A stretch of DNA of 64,000 nucleotides, taken from NCBI GenBank assembly GCA_034928535.1, contig JAYFOV010000020.1, forward strand, positions 14,728-78,727, read 5' to 3'. Position numbers and translations under genes: made by a program. Below the pieces are notes generated by a model. The model searched no databases, was not told the DNA's origin, and saw only the letters and a list, made by a program, of their open reading frames with translations. This document shows, piece by piece, positions 17,306 through 26,718 of this stretch (the first letter of the stretch is position 1; each line of letters opens with the position of its first letter). The stretch comes from CAXXOK01 sp001604115 (GTDB lineage: Bacteria; Bacillota; Clostridia; Christensenellales; Aristaeellaceae).

Positions 17306-20300
17306 CTATTCCAGCTTGATGCCGTAAATGTAGCTCTTATCCTTGCCGGTGGTGGCAATCACCAGCACATCCCGATACACTGCCGGGGAGGCTTCGATGC
17401 TGCCTTCCAGCTGCAGGGAAGTGAGCAGTGTGCCGCTCTTGGCATCCACCAGGCTCAGCGCGCCGCCGGATTCGCCCTGGATGATCCAGGCATCCCCCGC
17501 GTCATTATACACCGCGACGGGGCTGGACACGCTGGGGCTGGACAGCGCCAGGCTCCAGCGCACACTGCCGGTGGATTTGCTCAGCGCGTACAGCGTGGCC
17601 GGGCGCGTGCCGTTGGTGGCGGTAAAGTAGACCAGATCGCTCACATTGCCCTGGCCGACCACGGGGCTTGCCACCACGCCGACACTGGCTTCGGTGGTGT
17701 AAGTGAGCTCCGGCACCTGAAACGCCCACAGCTCCTTGCCGGTGAGTGCATCCAGCTTGCGGATGGTGCTCACGCCCGTGCGCCCCTGCCCCAAAATGGT
17801 GTTGGCGGTGTACAGGGAAACGGCCGTATCGCTTTCCATATCCAGGGCGATGGTCGCATCCACATTATCGCCGGTGTTCACGGCCCACACGGGGGTCAGG
17901 GTGTTCACATCCACACACTGCACGATGCCCGTCTGATCACCAAAGTAGGCATAGCTGCCGTACATGGCGACGGAGCCGTCAATGTTGGTGTTCTTTTCCT
18001 TTTGCTTGCCGGCCAGCCAGGTGTAGCGCTGCGTGGCGGGGTCCAGCTTGAGGGTAGCCAGCACATGATCGAAGGCATCGTTCATCTCCATGGTATAGAG
18101 GATGCCGTTTTGCCCGCCCACGATCATGGTGCCGGTGTTTTTGTCAAACAGCGGGGAGGAGTTGATGCCGCTGTAGTTGCTGCGCATGAGCTTTTCCTTG
18201 CCCTTAAGCATGGTCAGCTCCTTGTTGTTCATCAGGTTATACAGGTGCAGGCCGTTTTCCACCGTTTTGGTGGCCAGCACGCCAAAGTGCTGCCCCACCG
18301 CCAGCATGGGGGATGCGTTGGTCTGCAGCGACACCACGCCGTTGGAAGGCCACTCCACGCTGATGGCCTCGCGCGTCGGCTCCCCCGTGACCAGATCCAG
18401 GAAATAGATCTTGCCGTTTTGCCCGGCGACGATCGTTTCCTTGAGCGCCTGCTTGTTTTTGGCTTCGTCCGTCATAGCGAGAATGGCACGCAGCTGTGTG
18501 GGCCACTTGACGATGATGGGCTGCCCCGGCCAGCTGACCCCGGTGAGCGAGCCGCTTTTTGCGCGAACGTTGCCCTCCATGGGCACTTTCCAGATTTCCG
18601 TGAGCGCCTTGCTCTGGATATCCACCGTGCCGTAGGCGGCATTTTGGCGGAGCGGATCGCCCCGGAAGGTGAGCACGCCGCTCTGATCCCAGATGGCATA
18701 TTTATAGGGCTCGGTGATGACGATCTTCTTGGCGCGATCGTACCCTTCCTTTTTCGTGGTGCCCTCATAGGCAAAGGTGGCCAGCTTGATAGCCGCCGGA
18801 TCGGCGGATGCATCCGCCGCGGCAGCCAGCAACGGCAGCGGGGTGGGCGCGGGGGTGGCGACCGGGGTGGCGCTCGCCGCATCGGCGGGCTGTCCGGCCG
18901 CATCGGCAGTCAGGCTGGCATCGGCCGGGAAGGCTGCGCCATCGGCGGGAGCATCAGCCTGCGCATTGGCGCCATCCGCGCCGGCGGCATCGGCAGCGCC
19001 GTCCGCTCCCTGCGGAGCATCCGCGCCATCGGCCGGGGCATCTGCCGGGGCATCGCCGCCCAGGCTGTCGCCCTGCAGGGCTGCCAGGCTCCCGGCATCG
19101 GCAGGTGCATCCTGCGCGGCGGCATAGGTCACATCCACCTCAAAATCGGACTGGGTAAAGGTGATGTCATGATCGGTCTGGTAGCAGGCGAAAAAGCTGC
19201 CGGTATAGGGATCGGCCACCTGCGCGGAAAGGCTCCAGGTGCGGGTGAGGGCATCCTCCACCACCTGCGCGCCTGCATCGCTCAGGTACATCTCGGCCAC
19301 CGGATCGCCATAATCATTGACGATCTGCACAGCCGTCACGTCCTGGCTGGTGACCACCGTAAAGGCGATGGCCGCGGGGGTGGCGCCATCGGCCTGATCC
19401 ACGGCAAAATCCTGCACGGGGGGCTCCACCACGGCGGGCGGCGCAATGCTCACGGGGGTTTCCAGCGTGATGCCTTCTTCCCACGTGCCATCCTTCTTTT
19501 TGGCTTGGGCGGTAAACACACCCTCGTAGCCATCCTCCACGCTGTAGCGCAGGGTCCAGATGTTATAACGGCTGTTCTGGGTGACCTCGCCGGCCAGCAT
19601 GCTGCCGTCCGTGAGGGTTTTGGCCAGCACTTCCACGCCGCCCGCATCCAAAATACGGATGTCGGTCACGGCGGTGGATGCCTGCACGTTGAACACCAAC
19701 TCCACCGGTGCGGTGGCGCTGGCGGGGTTCACAGAAATGCTCTTGACCCCTTCTTCTTCGGGGAAGATGAGGGTCTTGACGCCGTCAAACATACCCACGA
19801 CAGCGCCTTTGATCTTGCCCATGGCCTGACCCAGGCCGGTGTCCATGCCATCCCAATCCGGGAGCACGATGCCGGCCAGCAGGCCGCCCAGCACCAGCAG
19901 CACCACCACCAGGGGGATGAGCACGCCGCCGCGGCGGCGGGGTTCGCCCTCATCGGCCTCATCCTCAAAATCATAGGCGGGGCGCTCTACGGAAGCGCGG
20001 GGCTGCATGTCGGGGTAGCCGCGGCGGGGGTCAAAGCGCTGAGGCTCGTCCTGCTCCTCCTCCATGCGCATGCGGCGGCGGGGATCCATGCCCTCCGGCT
20101 GACGCGCGGCGTAGGGATCATCCTGCGCGGGGCGGGTGCCGGGCACACCTTGCGGGCGCTGCATGGGGATCGGGCGGCCGTTCTCGTCCAGGCGCACGGG
20201 GCGCTGGCCGGGCACGCCCTGCGGGCGTTGGGGTGCGATGGGGCGGCCATCCTCATCCAGCTGCATGGGGCGCTGCATGGGGATGGGGCGGCCATTTTCG

Positions 20301-21463
20301 TCCAGGCGCACGGGGCGCGGGCCGGGCACGCCTTGCGGGCGCTGGGGCGCGATGGGGCGGCCATCCTCATCCAGCTGCACGGGGCGCTGCATGGGGATGG
20401 GGCGGCCGTTTTCGTCCAGGCGCACGGGGCGCTGGCCGGGCACGCCCTGCGGGCGTCTGCCTTCCTGGGGTTGGTTCATGGCGCCTTGGGCTTGCGGCTC
20501 GGCAGCGTCCTCATCGGGAATATCTCGGCGCTGGACGCTCTGCGGCAGCGCGGTGCGCGCGCCCGTATAGCGGCCGCCGGGCGCAGCCGGGCGGCGCGGG
20601 GTGCGCGGGAAATCCTCCTCGGGGTTGGGCAGGGATGCATGCAGATCATCCGCCTCGCTGTCGCCTGCCTCAAAGGGGTCAAACGCCGCGGGCATGCGCT
20701 CCCTGCCCTCCGGCGGGAAGGCCGGGGGCACGGCGCGGCGCGGCGCGGCCGGTGCATCCTCAGGGGCGGGCGCGGAAAGCGGGGCATAAGGTGCATCCGG
20801 CTGCAAGGCAGCGGGGGTTTCCGCGGCGCCCTCGTAGCGGGCCATGCGGCCTGCGCGGCGGCGGCGCGGCGCGGCATCGGCGGCGTCCTGCGCTGTGGTC
20901 GGCGCAGGCTGCGCAGTGGGTGCAGGCGCATCCATCCGCTCAAAGGGATTGGCGGCATGCTCCACCGTTTTACGCTTGCTGACCATTTGCCCGCCGACCG
21001 GCCGGGCAATGCGGGTGGGCGCATCCGCGCCCATCTGGGCAAAATCGCCCTCAGAGGGCGCGGTAAAGCTGGCATAGGCAGGCTTGGGCGGCGCATAGGG
21101 GTTGGGCGCGGCGTTCACATCCACGACCCCATAATCCTCCTGCGCGGCCTTGGCGGGCTGCTCAGTGCCAAAGGGCGCCGTCCTGGTAAAATCAGGCGCA
21201 TCGGCGGGGATCTGCAAACGATCCGGTCCCGATGCAGCGCGCGCGGCGGCGCCGGGTCTGCGCCAGGCGGAATAGTCCGGCGCGGCGGAGCGCTTGGGTG
21301 CGTAGGCCGCATCCTCTTCCTCCGCATCGGGCAGGGGCACGCCGGTGCCCGCCGGGTTCATGGCGGGATCGTCATACGCCGCGAAGGGATCCTGCTGCCA
21401 GGGGTTCACTTCATCGGGGCGGCCTGCCGCCTTGCCGGTATCCTTGTCAAAAAAATCGCTCAA
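17306..21463 (-). CDS. Giant membrane-anchored PQQ-like beta-propeller protein with Pro-rich repeats
   Basis: 1385 aa from a TTG start at 21463 with GGGAG nine bases upstream. Residues 1-~510 are predicted cytosolic and disordered, rich in Pro, Ala, Arg and Asp, with tandem ~38-residue repeats (PQGVPGQRPVRLDENGRPI..., bases ~20136-20462). One membrane helix (about 515-535) follows an Arg cluster. Outside are two Ig-like modules (about 575-670 and 685-780, starting ISVNPASATAPVE), an Ala/Asp-rich linker (~800-890) and, from ~920 to the end, a PQQ/BamB-like propeller (VVGGQNGILYTMEM, TGKELWAFQVPELT, GSIEASPAVYRDVLVIAT). No enzymatic site is seen. It heads the plsX-acpP-rnc-smc-ftsY operon; a structural or sensing role at the envelope is inference. 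Confidence 0.8.
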   Translation of the reverse strand: MSDFFDKDTGKAAGRPDEVNPWQQDPFAAYDDPAMNPAGTGVPLPDAEEEDAAYAPKRSAAPDYSAWRRPGAAARAASGPDRLQIPADAPDFTRTAPFGTEQPAKAAQEDYGVVDVNAAPNPYAPPKPAYASFTAPSEGDFAQMGADAPTRIARPVGGQMVSKRKTVEHAANPFERMDAPAPTAQPAPTTAQDAADAAPRRRRAGRMARYEGAAETPAALQPDAPYAPLSAPAPEDAPAAPRRAVPPAFPPEGRERMPAAFDPFEAGDSEADDLHASLPNPEEDFPRTPRRPAAPGGRYTGARTALPQSVQRRDIPDEDAAEPQAQGAMNQPQEGRRPQGVPGQRPVRLDENGRPIPMQRPVQLDEDGRPIAPQRPQGVPGPRPVRLDENGRPIPMQRPMQLDEDGRPIAPQRPQGVPGQRPVRLDENGRPIPMQRPQGVPGTRPAQDDPYAARQPEGMDPRRRMRMEEEQDEPQRFDPRRGYPDMQPRASVERPAYDFEDEADEGEPRRRGGVLIPLVVVLLVLGGLLAGIVLPDWDGMDTGLGQAMGKIKGAVVGMFDGVKTLIFPEEEGVKSISVNPASATAPVELVFNVQASTAVTDIRILDAGGVEVLAKTLTDGSMLAGEVTQNSRYNIWTLRYSVEDGYEGVFTAQAKKKDGTWEEGITLETPVSIAPPAVVEPPVQDFAVDQADGATPAAIAFTVVTSQDVTAVQIVNDYGDPVAEMYLSDAGAQVVEDALTRTWSLSAQVADPYTGSFFACYQTDHDITFTQSDFEVDVTYAAAQDAPADAGSLAALQGDSLGGDAPADAPADGADAPQGADGAADAAGADGANAQADAPADGAAFPADASLTADAAGQPADAASATPVATPAPTPLPLLAAAADASADPAAIKLATFAYEGTTKKEGYDRAKKIVITEPYKYAIWDQSGVLTFRGDPLRQNAAYGTVDIQSKALTEIWKVPMEGNVRAKSGSLTGVSWPGQPIIVKWPTQLRAILAMTDEAKNKQALKETIVAGQNGKIYFLDLVTGEPTREAISVEWPSNGVVSLQTNASPMLAVGQHFGVLATKTVENGLHLYNLMNNKELTMLKGKEKLMRSNYSGINSSPLFDKNTGTMIVGGQNGILYTMEMNDAFDHVLATLKLDPATQRYTWLAGKQKEKNTNIDGSVAMYGSYAYFGDQTGIVQCVDVNTLTPVWAVNTGDNVDATIALDMESDTAVSLYTANTILGQGRTGVSTIRKLDALTGKELWAFQVPELTYTTEASVGVVASPVVGQGNVSDLVYFTATNGTRPATLYALSKSTGSVRWSLALSSPSVSSPVAVYNDAGDAWIIQGESGGALSLVDAKSGTLLTSLQLEGSIEASPAVYRDVLVIATTGKDKSYIYGIKLE

Positions 21464-21585
21464 AGTCTTGCACTCCCTTAATGATGGTTCCTTTGATATA
21501 TGCCCGCGGCAACGTCCGGGCCAAGCCGTAGAGGGTATGCCTGCTTTCGTTCAACTGCGTGCTGCATGAGTATACGCCAATTTTG

Positions 21586-21614
21586 ATTATACCAAGAATC
21601 ACCCATGTTCACAA
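21586..21614 (-). promoter_or_regulatory. Promoter of the propeller-plsX-smc-ftsY operon
   Basis: On the minus strand TTGTGA (21614-21609), 17 bases, TATAAT (21591-21586), preceded by TGG (extended -10). It lies about 125 bases upstream of the TTG start of the propeller gene. Confidence 0.7.
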
Positions 21615-21748
21615 CCCCCCAAATCGGCCATGGACACGGCAAGGCCGCGCCGCTGCTTGCCTGAGGCTGCGCTGTGCGGCGCGTGGACGGCGCATGCGGC
21701 CTGCCTAAGCCGCGGGTGTTCAGGTATGTAACAATGCGGACGCTGGGC

Positions 21749-23449
21749 TCAGCCCTGCGCGGCACGTTTGCGCCAGGGAAAGTGCCAAAACCCCGTGTGC
21801 GCGCCGGCTGCGCGGAACACCCGGCGCGTTTGCGCCGGGGCGAGGACGAGCGTAGGCCTGCGCCTGTGAAGGTGTGCGGGGCGGCGCGCGCGGGAGCGCG
21901 ACGCACGCCGTGGGCGCTCCGGAACGGAAGGCTCCGCATCGGGCTCCGGCGTGAAGCGCACATAGCCCGGCAGCGCCCGGCACACCGGCTCGCCCTGGGC
22001 ATCCAGCGCCCACACCGCGGCGCTGAGCCGCTCGCTGCCTTCCAAAGCGATATAGCCATAAGCGCCCAGCGCCCCATGGGCACGGCGCAGCATGTGCGGC
22101 GGGTGGTAGCGATCCCGCGCGGCGGCCAAAAGGCGGCGCAGGGGATAGTCCCGGATGGCAGGGCGCATGGCCTCCATGATGCGGGCCACGGCCTCCCGAT
22201 CCATCTTTTGGCCGGTGAGGGCATAGTAGGCAATGCGGGCATAGCGCACCATGCGGTGCAGCTGCTCCTTCATGCGCCCGCCCGCAAAGGCAAACGCCTT
22301 GTCCAGCGGGGCGATGCTCCAGGGTCTGTCCATCAGGGCGGCCAGCGCATCGTCCGTCTTTTCCTGCTGGAGCAGGGTCATGAGCGCGGCCAGCGCGGTG
22401 AGCATGGTAGGCGTATCCTGTATGTGCCCAAACACGGTTTCGGCCGCGGCGCGCGCGGCCACCTCCGCCGCATCCTCCGGCCAGCCGTAGGTGGCGGCAC
22501 GCAGGGCGTCATCCGCCTGATAGCGCAGGCACACGCCCAAATGCATGCGCGCGCCGATCAGAGGCACCAGATCATCGGAGTTGAGCACATGGTACAGCGG
22601 ATAGGCGCCCGGGTCAAAGGCCGCGTCCGCCACGACGGTGGTGGGCGAGGCAAACCCATAGCCGATGATGTGGCGGGGCAGCACGCCCTGATCCGTCACC
22701 AACCGGTGGCAAAACACCTGCATGACCGCCGCCCCCTGGCTGTGCCCCGCCATCCAAAGATGAAACCGGCTGCGCGGATCGCGCATCTCGGCCAGCACAT
22801 CGGCCAGGGTGAGCTTCTCCAGGCCAAGCGCCCTGGCTGTCGCGGGAAACTGGATGCGCTCCGCGCTTTCCGCAAACACCTGGGTCAGTTGGTAAAACCC
22901 TTTGTGAAAACCCGCCTCCGTGGTAAAACGGAAGTTGGAAAACCAATCGTAAAACCGGGAGCCGGTGCCCATGAAGCCGATGGCCACGGCAAAGCGCCCG
23001 CCCGGCAGCGGGTGCATCATCGTGACGGCCTTGATGGTATCGCTGCCCTCGCGCTGGCGCAGCGCGCCCATGATCTGCGCCACGGGATTGGCCTCCCGCA
23101 GCGCCATGCGGGCGCGCGCCACCTTCCACGCGTTCATGAGCCCGCGGATGCGCTCGCTGGTGGCGCTCTCGCTGGTGCCCACCGTCACGCCACTTTGCAG
23201 GTGGTTATCCACCTGGATGGAGATATCCATCCAGCCGGCGCGCATCCAGGGCGCAAGATCCAGGGTGTAGGTCATATACGCCAGCTCCAGAGACAGGCGC
23301 ATGGCCGTGCGGTCCGGCGGGGGGCGCAGGCGGCCAAAGCCGTCCGGCGTGCCGGGCAGGCAAAGGCGCGCCAGCCTGTCCAGCGGCACACCGGTCACCA
23401 CCCCCCGCGCATCGGCCGGGGCGGCGGGCAAAATCGGTTGTTGGTTCAT
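21749..23449 (-). CDS. Class-3 lipase-like alpha/beta hydrolase
   Basis: 566 aa from ATG 23449 after GAGGTGG. The nucleophile elbow AGHSQGAAV places the catalytic Ser at residue 237 (Gly-His-Ser-Gln-Gly), as in class-3 lipases. Residues around it (LWMAGHSQ, VFCHRL) and a later HVLNSDDLVPLIG, a typical Asp-bearing strand, support the fold. The C-terminal ~55 residues are Arg/Pro-rich and low-complexity; codon choice there looks non-selective. No signal peptide is seen, so it is probably cytosolic. Substrate unknown (acylglycerol, phospholipid or peptide ester). Transcribed alone, divergent from galM. Confidence 0.75.
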   Translation of the reverse strand: MNQQPILPAAPADARGVVTGVPLDRLARLCLPGTPDGFGRLRPPPDRTAMRLSLELAYMTYTLDLAPWMRAGWMDISIQVDNHLQSGVTVGTSESATSERIRGLMNAWKVARARMALREANPVAQIMGALRQREGSDTIKAVTMMHPLPGGRFAVAIGFMGTGSRFYDWFSNFRFTTEAGFHKGFYQLTQVFAESAERIQFPATARALGLEKLTLADVLAEMRDPRSRFHLWMAGHSQGAAVMQVFCHRLVTDQGVLPRHIIGYGFASPTTVVADAAFDPGAYPLYHVLNSDDLVPLIGARMHLGVCLRYQADDALRAATYGWPEDAAEVAARAAAETVFGHIQDTPTMLTALAALMTLLQQEKTDDALAALMDRPWSIAPLDKAFAFAGGRMKEQLHRMVRYARIAYYALTGQKMDREAVARIMEAMRPAIRDYPLRRLLAAARDRYHPPHMLRRAHGALGAYGYIALEGSERLSAAVWALDAQGEPVCRALPGYVRFTPEPDAEPSVPERPRRASRSRARRPAHLHRRRPTLVLAPAQTRRVFRAAGAHTGFWHFPWRKRAAQG

Positions 23450-23557
23450 GCCGGTTACCACCTCGATCTGTGGTCAGATGGGATCATGCCCTATCAAACA
23501 CATTACGGGCACAGTATAGCACAGGGGCGCAGGGCTGCGCAACGAGCGCAAATGCGC

Positions 23558-23586
23558 TTGACCCCCGCGCGGCGTTGCGCTATACT
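23558..23586 (+). promoter_or_regulatory. galM promoter
   Basis: TTGACC (23558-23563), 17 bases, TATACT (23581-23586); about 95 bases upstream of the galM start. Confidence 0.75.
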
Positions 23587-23679
23587 CTCCCTAGCATAAA
23601 ACGACCGCAAACCCCGCCGCGCAGCCGCCTTGCACCAGCGGGCGTGCCGCATGGCTATCGAAGGAGGTTAAACCCATCT

Positions 23680-24735
23680 ATGAGCATTACCACAAAGCCA
23701 TACGGTAACGACCACCACGGCAACCCCACCACCGAATATACGCTGACCAACGCGCACGGCGCATATGTATCCATCCTGGATTTCGGCGGCATCGTGACCC
23801 GCATCGCCGTGCCGGACCGGGCGGGCGTGCTGGCGGATGTGAACCTGGGCTATGACGACGCTATGGCCTACACCAGCGACAGCGGCAGCATGGGCGCGCT
23901 GATCGGCCGGTTTGGCAACCGTATCGCAGGCTCGGCATTCACGCTGGAGGGCAAGGCCTACACCCTGACCCCCAACAACGGCAAGAACAACCTGCACGGC
24001 GGCCCCGACGGCTTCAACCTGCGCATGTGGCAGGCGATCCCGGCGCAAGGCCAGGGCATGGATACCCTCACCCTCACGCTGGTGAGCCCGGACGGGGATC
24101 AGGGTTTTCCCGGGGAACTGCGCGTGACGGTGGATTATACCTTTGACGATCACAACGCGCTGGGCATCACCTACCGCGCCACCACGGACAAAACCACCAT
24201 CGTGAACCTGACCAACCACGCCTACTTCAACCTGGACGGCCATGACGCGCCCGATGTGTGCGACCTGATGCTGCAGGTGTTTGCCGATAGCGTGACCGAG
24301 GTGGGCGAAGGGCTCATCCCCACCGGGCGGCTGCTGCCGCAGGCGGAGCTGCCCTACGGCTTTGCCAGCATGAAGCGCCTGGGCGATGTGTTGGCGCTGA
24401 GCGATACCGACCCCACCATGAAGCCCGCCGGCGGGGTGGATTTTAACTACGCCGCCGGGGATGACCGGCTGGAAAAGTGCATCGCCGTGCTATACTCCCC
24501 CAAGACCGGGCGGGAGATGAAGGTGCTGACCGACATGCCCGGCGTGCAGGTGTACACCGGGCAGGGGCTGCACCAGCTGGGCAAGGGCGGCGTGCGCTAC
24601 GGCCGTTACAGCGGCCTGTGCCTGGAAACCCAGCGCTACCCGGATGCGGTGCACCACCCGCATTTCCCCAGCACAGTACTTCGCCCCGGGGAAGTGTACC
24701 TGACCCGAACCGTTTACGCCTTCGGCGTTCGTTGA
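23680..24735 (+). CDS. galM: Aldose 1-epimerase (mutarotase)
   Basis: 351 aa, ATG 23680 after AAGGAGG. Conserved galactose-mutarotase elements: GGIVTRIAVPDRAG, GALIGRFGNRIAGSAF, NNGKNNLHGGPDGFN (Asn/His substrate contacts), LTNHAYFNLDGHD with the catalytic His, and GLCLETQRYPDAVHHPHFPS with the catalytic Glu near the C-terminus. It interconverts alpha and beta anomers of glucose/galactose, feeding sugar catabolism; cytosolic. It has its own promoter and a strong terminator, so it is monocistronic; no other Leloir genes are adjacent. Confidence 0.93.
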   Translation: MSITTKPYGNDHHGNPTTEYTLTNAHGAYVSILDFGGIVTRIAVPDRAGVLADVNLGYDDAMAYTSDSGSMGALIGRFGNRIAGSAFTLEGKAYTLTPNNGKNNLHGGPDGFNLRMWQAIPAQGQGMDTLTLTLVSPDGDQGFPGELRVTVDYTFDDHNALGITYRATTDKTTIVNLTNHAYFNLDGHDAPDVCDLMLQVFADSVTEVGEGLIPTGRLLPQAELPYGFASMKRLGDVLALSDTDPTMKPAGGVDFNYAAGDDRLEKCIAVLYSPKTGREMKVLTDMPGVQVYTGQGLHQLGKGGVRYGRYSGLCLETQRYPDAVHHPHFPSTVLRPGEVYLTRTVYAFGVR

Positions 24736-24745
24736 GCACATACCG

Positions 24746-24786
24746 GGCGGCGCACCGTGCCCTGGGCAGGTGCGCCGCCTTTTTTT
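24746..24786 (+). terminator. galM terminator
   Basis: Perfect 11-bp stem GGCGGCGCACC / GGTGCGCCGCC (24746-24756, 24769-24779) followed by seven T. Confidence 0.92.
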
Positions 24787-24889
24787 GGCGGGTCGCGGCC
24801 GCTGCGCAGGCGGACATCTCATCGCATCCGGGGACAGGAATGCGCGCCCCGGCTCTGCTATACTCGGTCACAGGAAAGGAGCGGGTGCT

Positions 24890-25735
24890 ATGGAGTGGAT
24901 CGACGCGCTTGGCCGCGCGCTGCGCTACATCGAGGATCATTTGACGGACACGGCGCTGGACACTGCGGCCGTCGCCCGCGCGGCGGCATATTCCCCCTAC
25001 TACCTGCAGCGCATGTTCTATGCCCTGACCGAGCAAACGCTGGCCGAATACATCCGCCAGCGGCGGCTGTCGGCAGCGGGGCAGGCGCTGCGCACAGCGC
25101 GGTGCACCGTGCTGGAAACCGCGCTGCGCTTCGGCTACGAAACACCGGAGAGCTTCCACAAGGCGTTCCGGCGCTTTCACGGCATCCCGCCATCGGCTGC
25201 GCGGCGCGCAGGCGCAGCACTGCGCTACCTCAGCCCGCTCCAGATCCAAGTCACACTGACAGGAGGGACTACCATGGAATGCACCACCGAAACCATGCCG
25301 GCGATGAGCGTGATGGGGCTGGCCCGCCGCTTCACCGACGAAGCGGCATTCACAGAGATTCCCAAGTTCTGGGAGGAGTACCACGCCCAAGGGATGGATA
25401 AAACGCTGTGCTGCTATCTTGGCGTCTGCATTGAGGAGCCGGGCGAGCCCGACTTCACGTACATGATCGCGCGCTTTTGCGAGGCGGATGCGCCCGTGCC
25501 CGAAGGCTACGTCAAACACGTCCTGCCCGCGCACACCTGGGCAAAGTTCCGGACGGTGGGCGCGCTGCCCGGCTCCCTGCAAGCGCTGAACCGCCGCATT
25601 TACCGCGAATGGCTGCCGAACAATCCCGCGTTTGTGCTGGCGGATGGCTGCAATGTAGAAATGTACCATGAGGGGGACATGAACGCCCCGGATTATGTGT
25701 GCGAGATCTGGCTGCCCGTCAAGCCCAAGGCATAG
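24890..25735 (+). CDS. AraC-family regulator with GyrI-like effector domain
   Basis: 281 aa, ATG 24890 after AAAGGAG. Residues 1-~110 are a double helix-turn-helix of the AraC type (VARAAAYSPYYLQRMF, then LETALRFGYETPESFHKAFRRFHGIPPSA). Residues ~128-281 are a GyrI-like/Bacterial Rob C-terminal small-molecule-binding domain (ending VCEIWLPVKPKA). It probably senses a cationic or aromatic ligand, as in the Rob/BmrR group. An ideal AGGAGG (25261-25266) sits in the linker and precedes an in-frame ATG at 25274, so the effector domain might also be made alone. The gene is flanked by terminators; no target gene is adjacent. Confidence 0.88.
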   Translation: MEWIDALGRALRYIEDHLTDTALDTAAVARAAAYSPYYLQRMFYALTEQTLAEYIRQRRLSAAGQALRTARCTVLETALRFGYETPESFHKAFRRFHGIPPSAARRAGAALRYLSPLQIQVTLTGGTTMECTTETMPAMSVMGLARRFTDEAAFTEIPKFWEEYHAQGMDKTLCCYLGVCIEEPGEPDFTYMIARFCEADAPVPEGYVKHVLPAHTWAKFRTVGALPGSLQALNRRIYREWLPNNPAFVLADGCNVEMYHEGDMNAPDYVCEIWLPVKPKA

Positions 25736-25747
25736 GGCGCGGCCGCA

Positions 25748-25787
25748 CAAACAGGGAGCGGAGGCACATGCCTCCGCTCCCTGTTTG
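25748..25787. terminator. Bidirectional terminator
   Basis: Perfect 19-bp inverted repeat (25748-25766 with 25769-25787; core CAGGGAGCGGAGGCA) flanked by AAA/TTT, between the convergent AraC gene and the minus-strand gene at 25817. Confidence 0.9.
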
Positions 25788-25816
25788 CACCCCTTGCGCG
25801 CAGGGGGAACTCCCCC

Positions 25817-26326
25817 CTAGACGGCCTGTTCCGCTTCTTGCTGCACGCACTGATAGTAGGCAATATCCGCATCGCCGCAGAACAGGGTGCGGAACACCGC
25901 GCCCTCCCGGGGGATGATGCCGCCCTGCGCCGCGCCTTCGGCCGGGACAAACCAAGGCATGCCGCTAAGCTGCCTGTTCAGCCGCACCACGTGGGCAATA
26001 TAGCCGCCCCGCCAAAACACCAGCAGCTGGTCGCCCTCGCCCAGCTCGCTCACATTGGCGTCATAATCGCGCAGCGCACGCCACGCCCAGGGATCGATCT
26101 GTGTTTGGCCGCTGACCACTTGCACGGTTTCCCAGGGCTCTGGGTAAGCATCGGCCAGCGCAAAGGCTTGCCCATCCCGCATGTAGGGCAGCAGGGCGCG
26201 CGCCAGCAGCGCGTTGGGATCGGCATCGGCATGCCGGCTGGTGCCGCGGAACACCAGATCGGCGGCAAACAATGCCCCCACCATCAGCAGCAGCATCAGG
26301 CCGATGGATTGCATCGCTTTTTTCAA
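25817..26326 (-). CDS. Membrane-anchored protein of unknown function
   Basis: 169 aa from a TTG at 26326, 9 bases after GGAGG; the ATG four codons later (26314) is too far from the site. An N-terminal hydrophobic segment (IGLMLLLMVGALFAADLVF) is a signal anchor or uncleaved signal peptide, leaving an external domain of ~140 residues with WETVQVVSG, DYDANVSELGEGDQLLVFWRGGYIAHVVRLNRQ and a single Cys near residue 153. I do not recognise the family. It has its own good promoter (26415-26443) and ends at the bidirectional terminator, so it is a single-gene unit. Confidence 0.6.
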   Translation of the reverse strand: MKKAMQSIGLMLLLMVGALFAADLVFRGTSRHADADPNALLARALLPYMRDGQAFALADAYPEPWETVQVVSGQTQIDPWAWRALRDYDANVSELGEGDQLLVFWRGGYIAHVVRLNRQLSGMPWFVPAEGAAQGGIIPREGAVFRTLFCGDADIAYYQCVQQEAEQAV

Positions 26327-26414
26327 ATGCGGGCGCCTCCTTCCATACGGTTGCGGCCTGGCCAGCCTGCCCTGCCGGGCGCGACCCGTGCGGCATATCT
26401 GGTCAAGTGCATCC

Positions 26415-26443
26415 ATTGTAGCGTTTGCAGGGCTGCGCGTCAA
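26415..26443 (-). promoter_or_regulatory. Promoter of the membrane-anchored protein at 25817-26326
   Basis: On the minus strand TTGACG (26443-26438), 17 bases, TACAAT (26420-26415). Confidence 0.7.
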
Positions 26444-26647
26444 CCTGTGGGGCGCGGGGGCGGCGCCTGCCGGGAGGCCGCGCCGCACAGGTTTTGACCT
26501 TCTGCGCCCCCGCGGCAAGGCTTGGGCGCGAAAACTTTTGCAGTTGTTTCGGTAGCTGCGCCGGGGATGCCCGCCCGCAGCGCAACGGCTTGCCAGGGCT
26601 TGCTGCACGGGGGGTCCTGTTCCGGGCATGCATGGGCGGGGGCGCGG

Positions 26648-26676
26648 TTGCGGCATCCTGCCTGCCATGGTATGAT
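26648..26676 (+). promoter_or_regulatory. Promoter of the HAD gene
   Basis: TTGCGG (26648-26653), 17 bases, TATGAT (26671-26676) preceded by CCATGG (extended TGG). The ~200 bases between this and the divergent promoter hold no gene. Confidence 0.7.
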
Positions 26677-26718
26677 GGGGAACATACGGCTCCGACCCAC
26701 GAACAAAGGAGGCATTGT

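Noticed and set aside
18002..21481. 1159-codon open frame antisense to the propeller gene
   Set aside because: Mirrors the codon pattern of the strongly supported gene on the other strand; no ribosome site, composed of His/Gly/Arg/Ile shadows.
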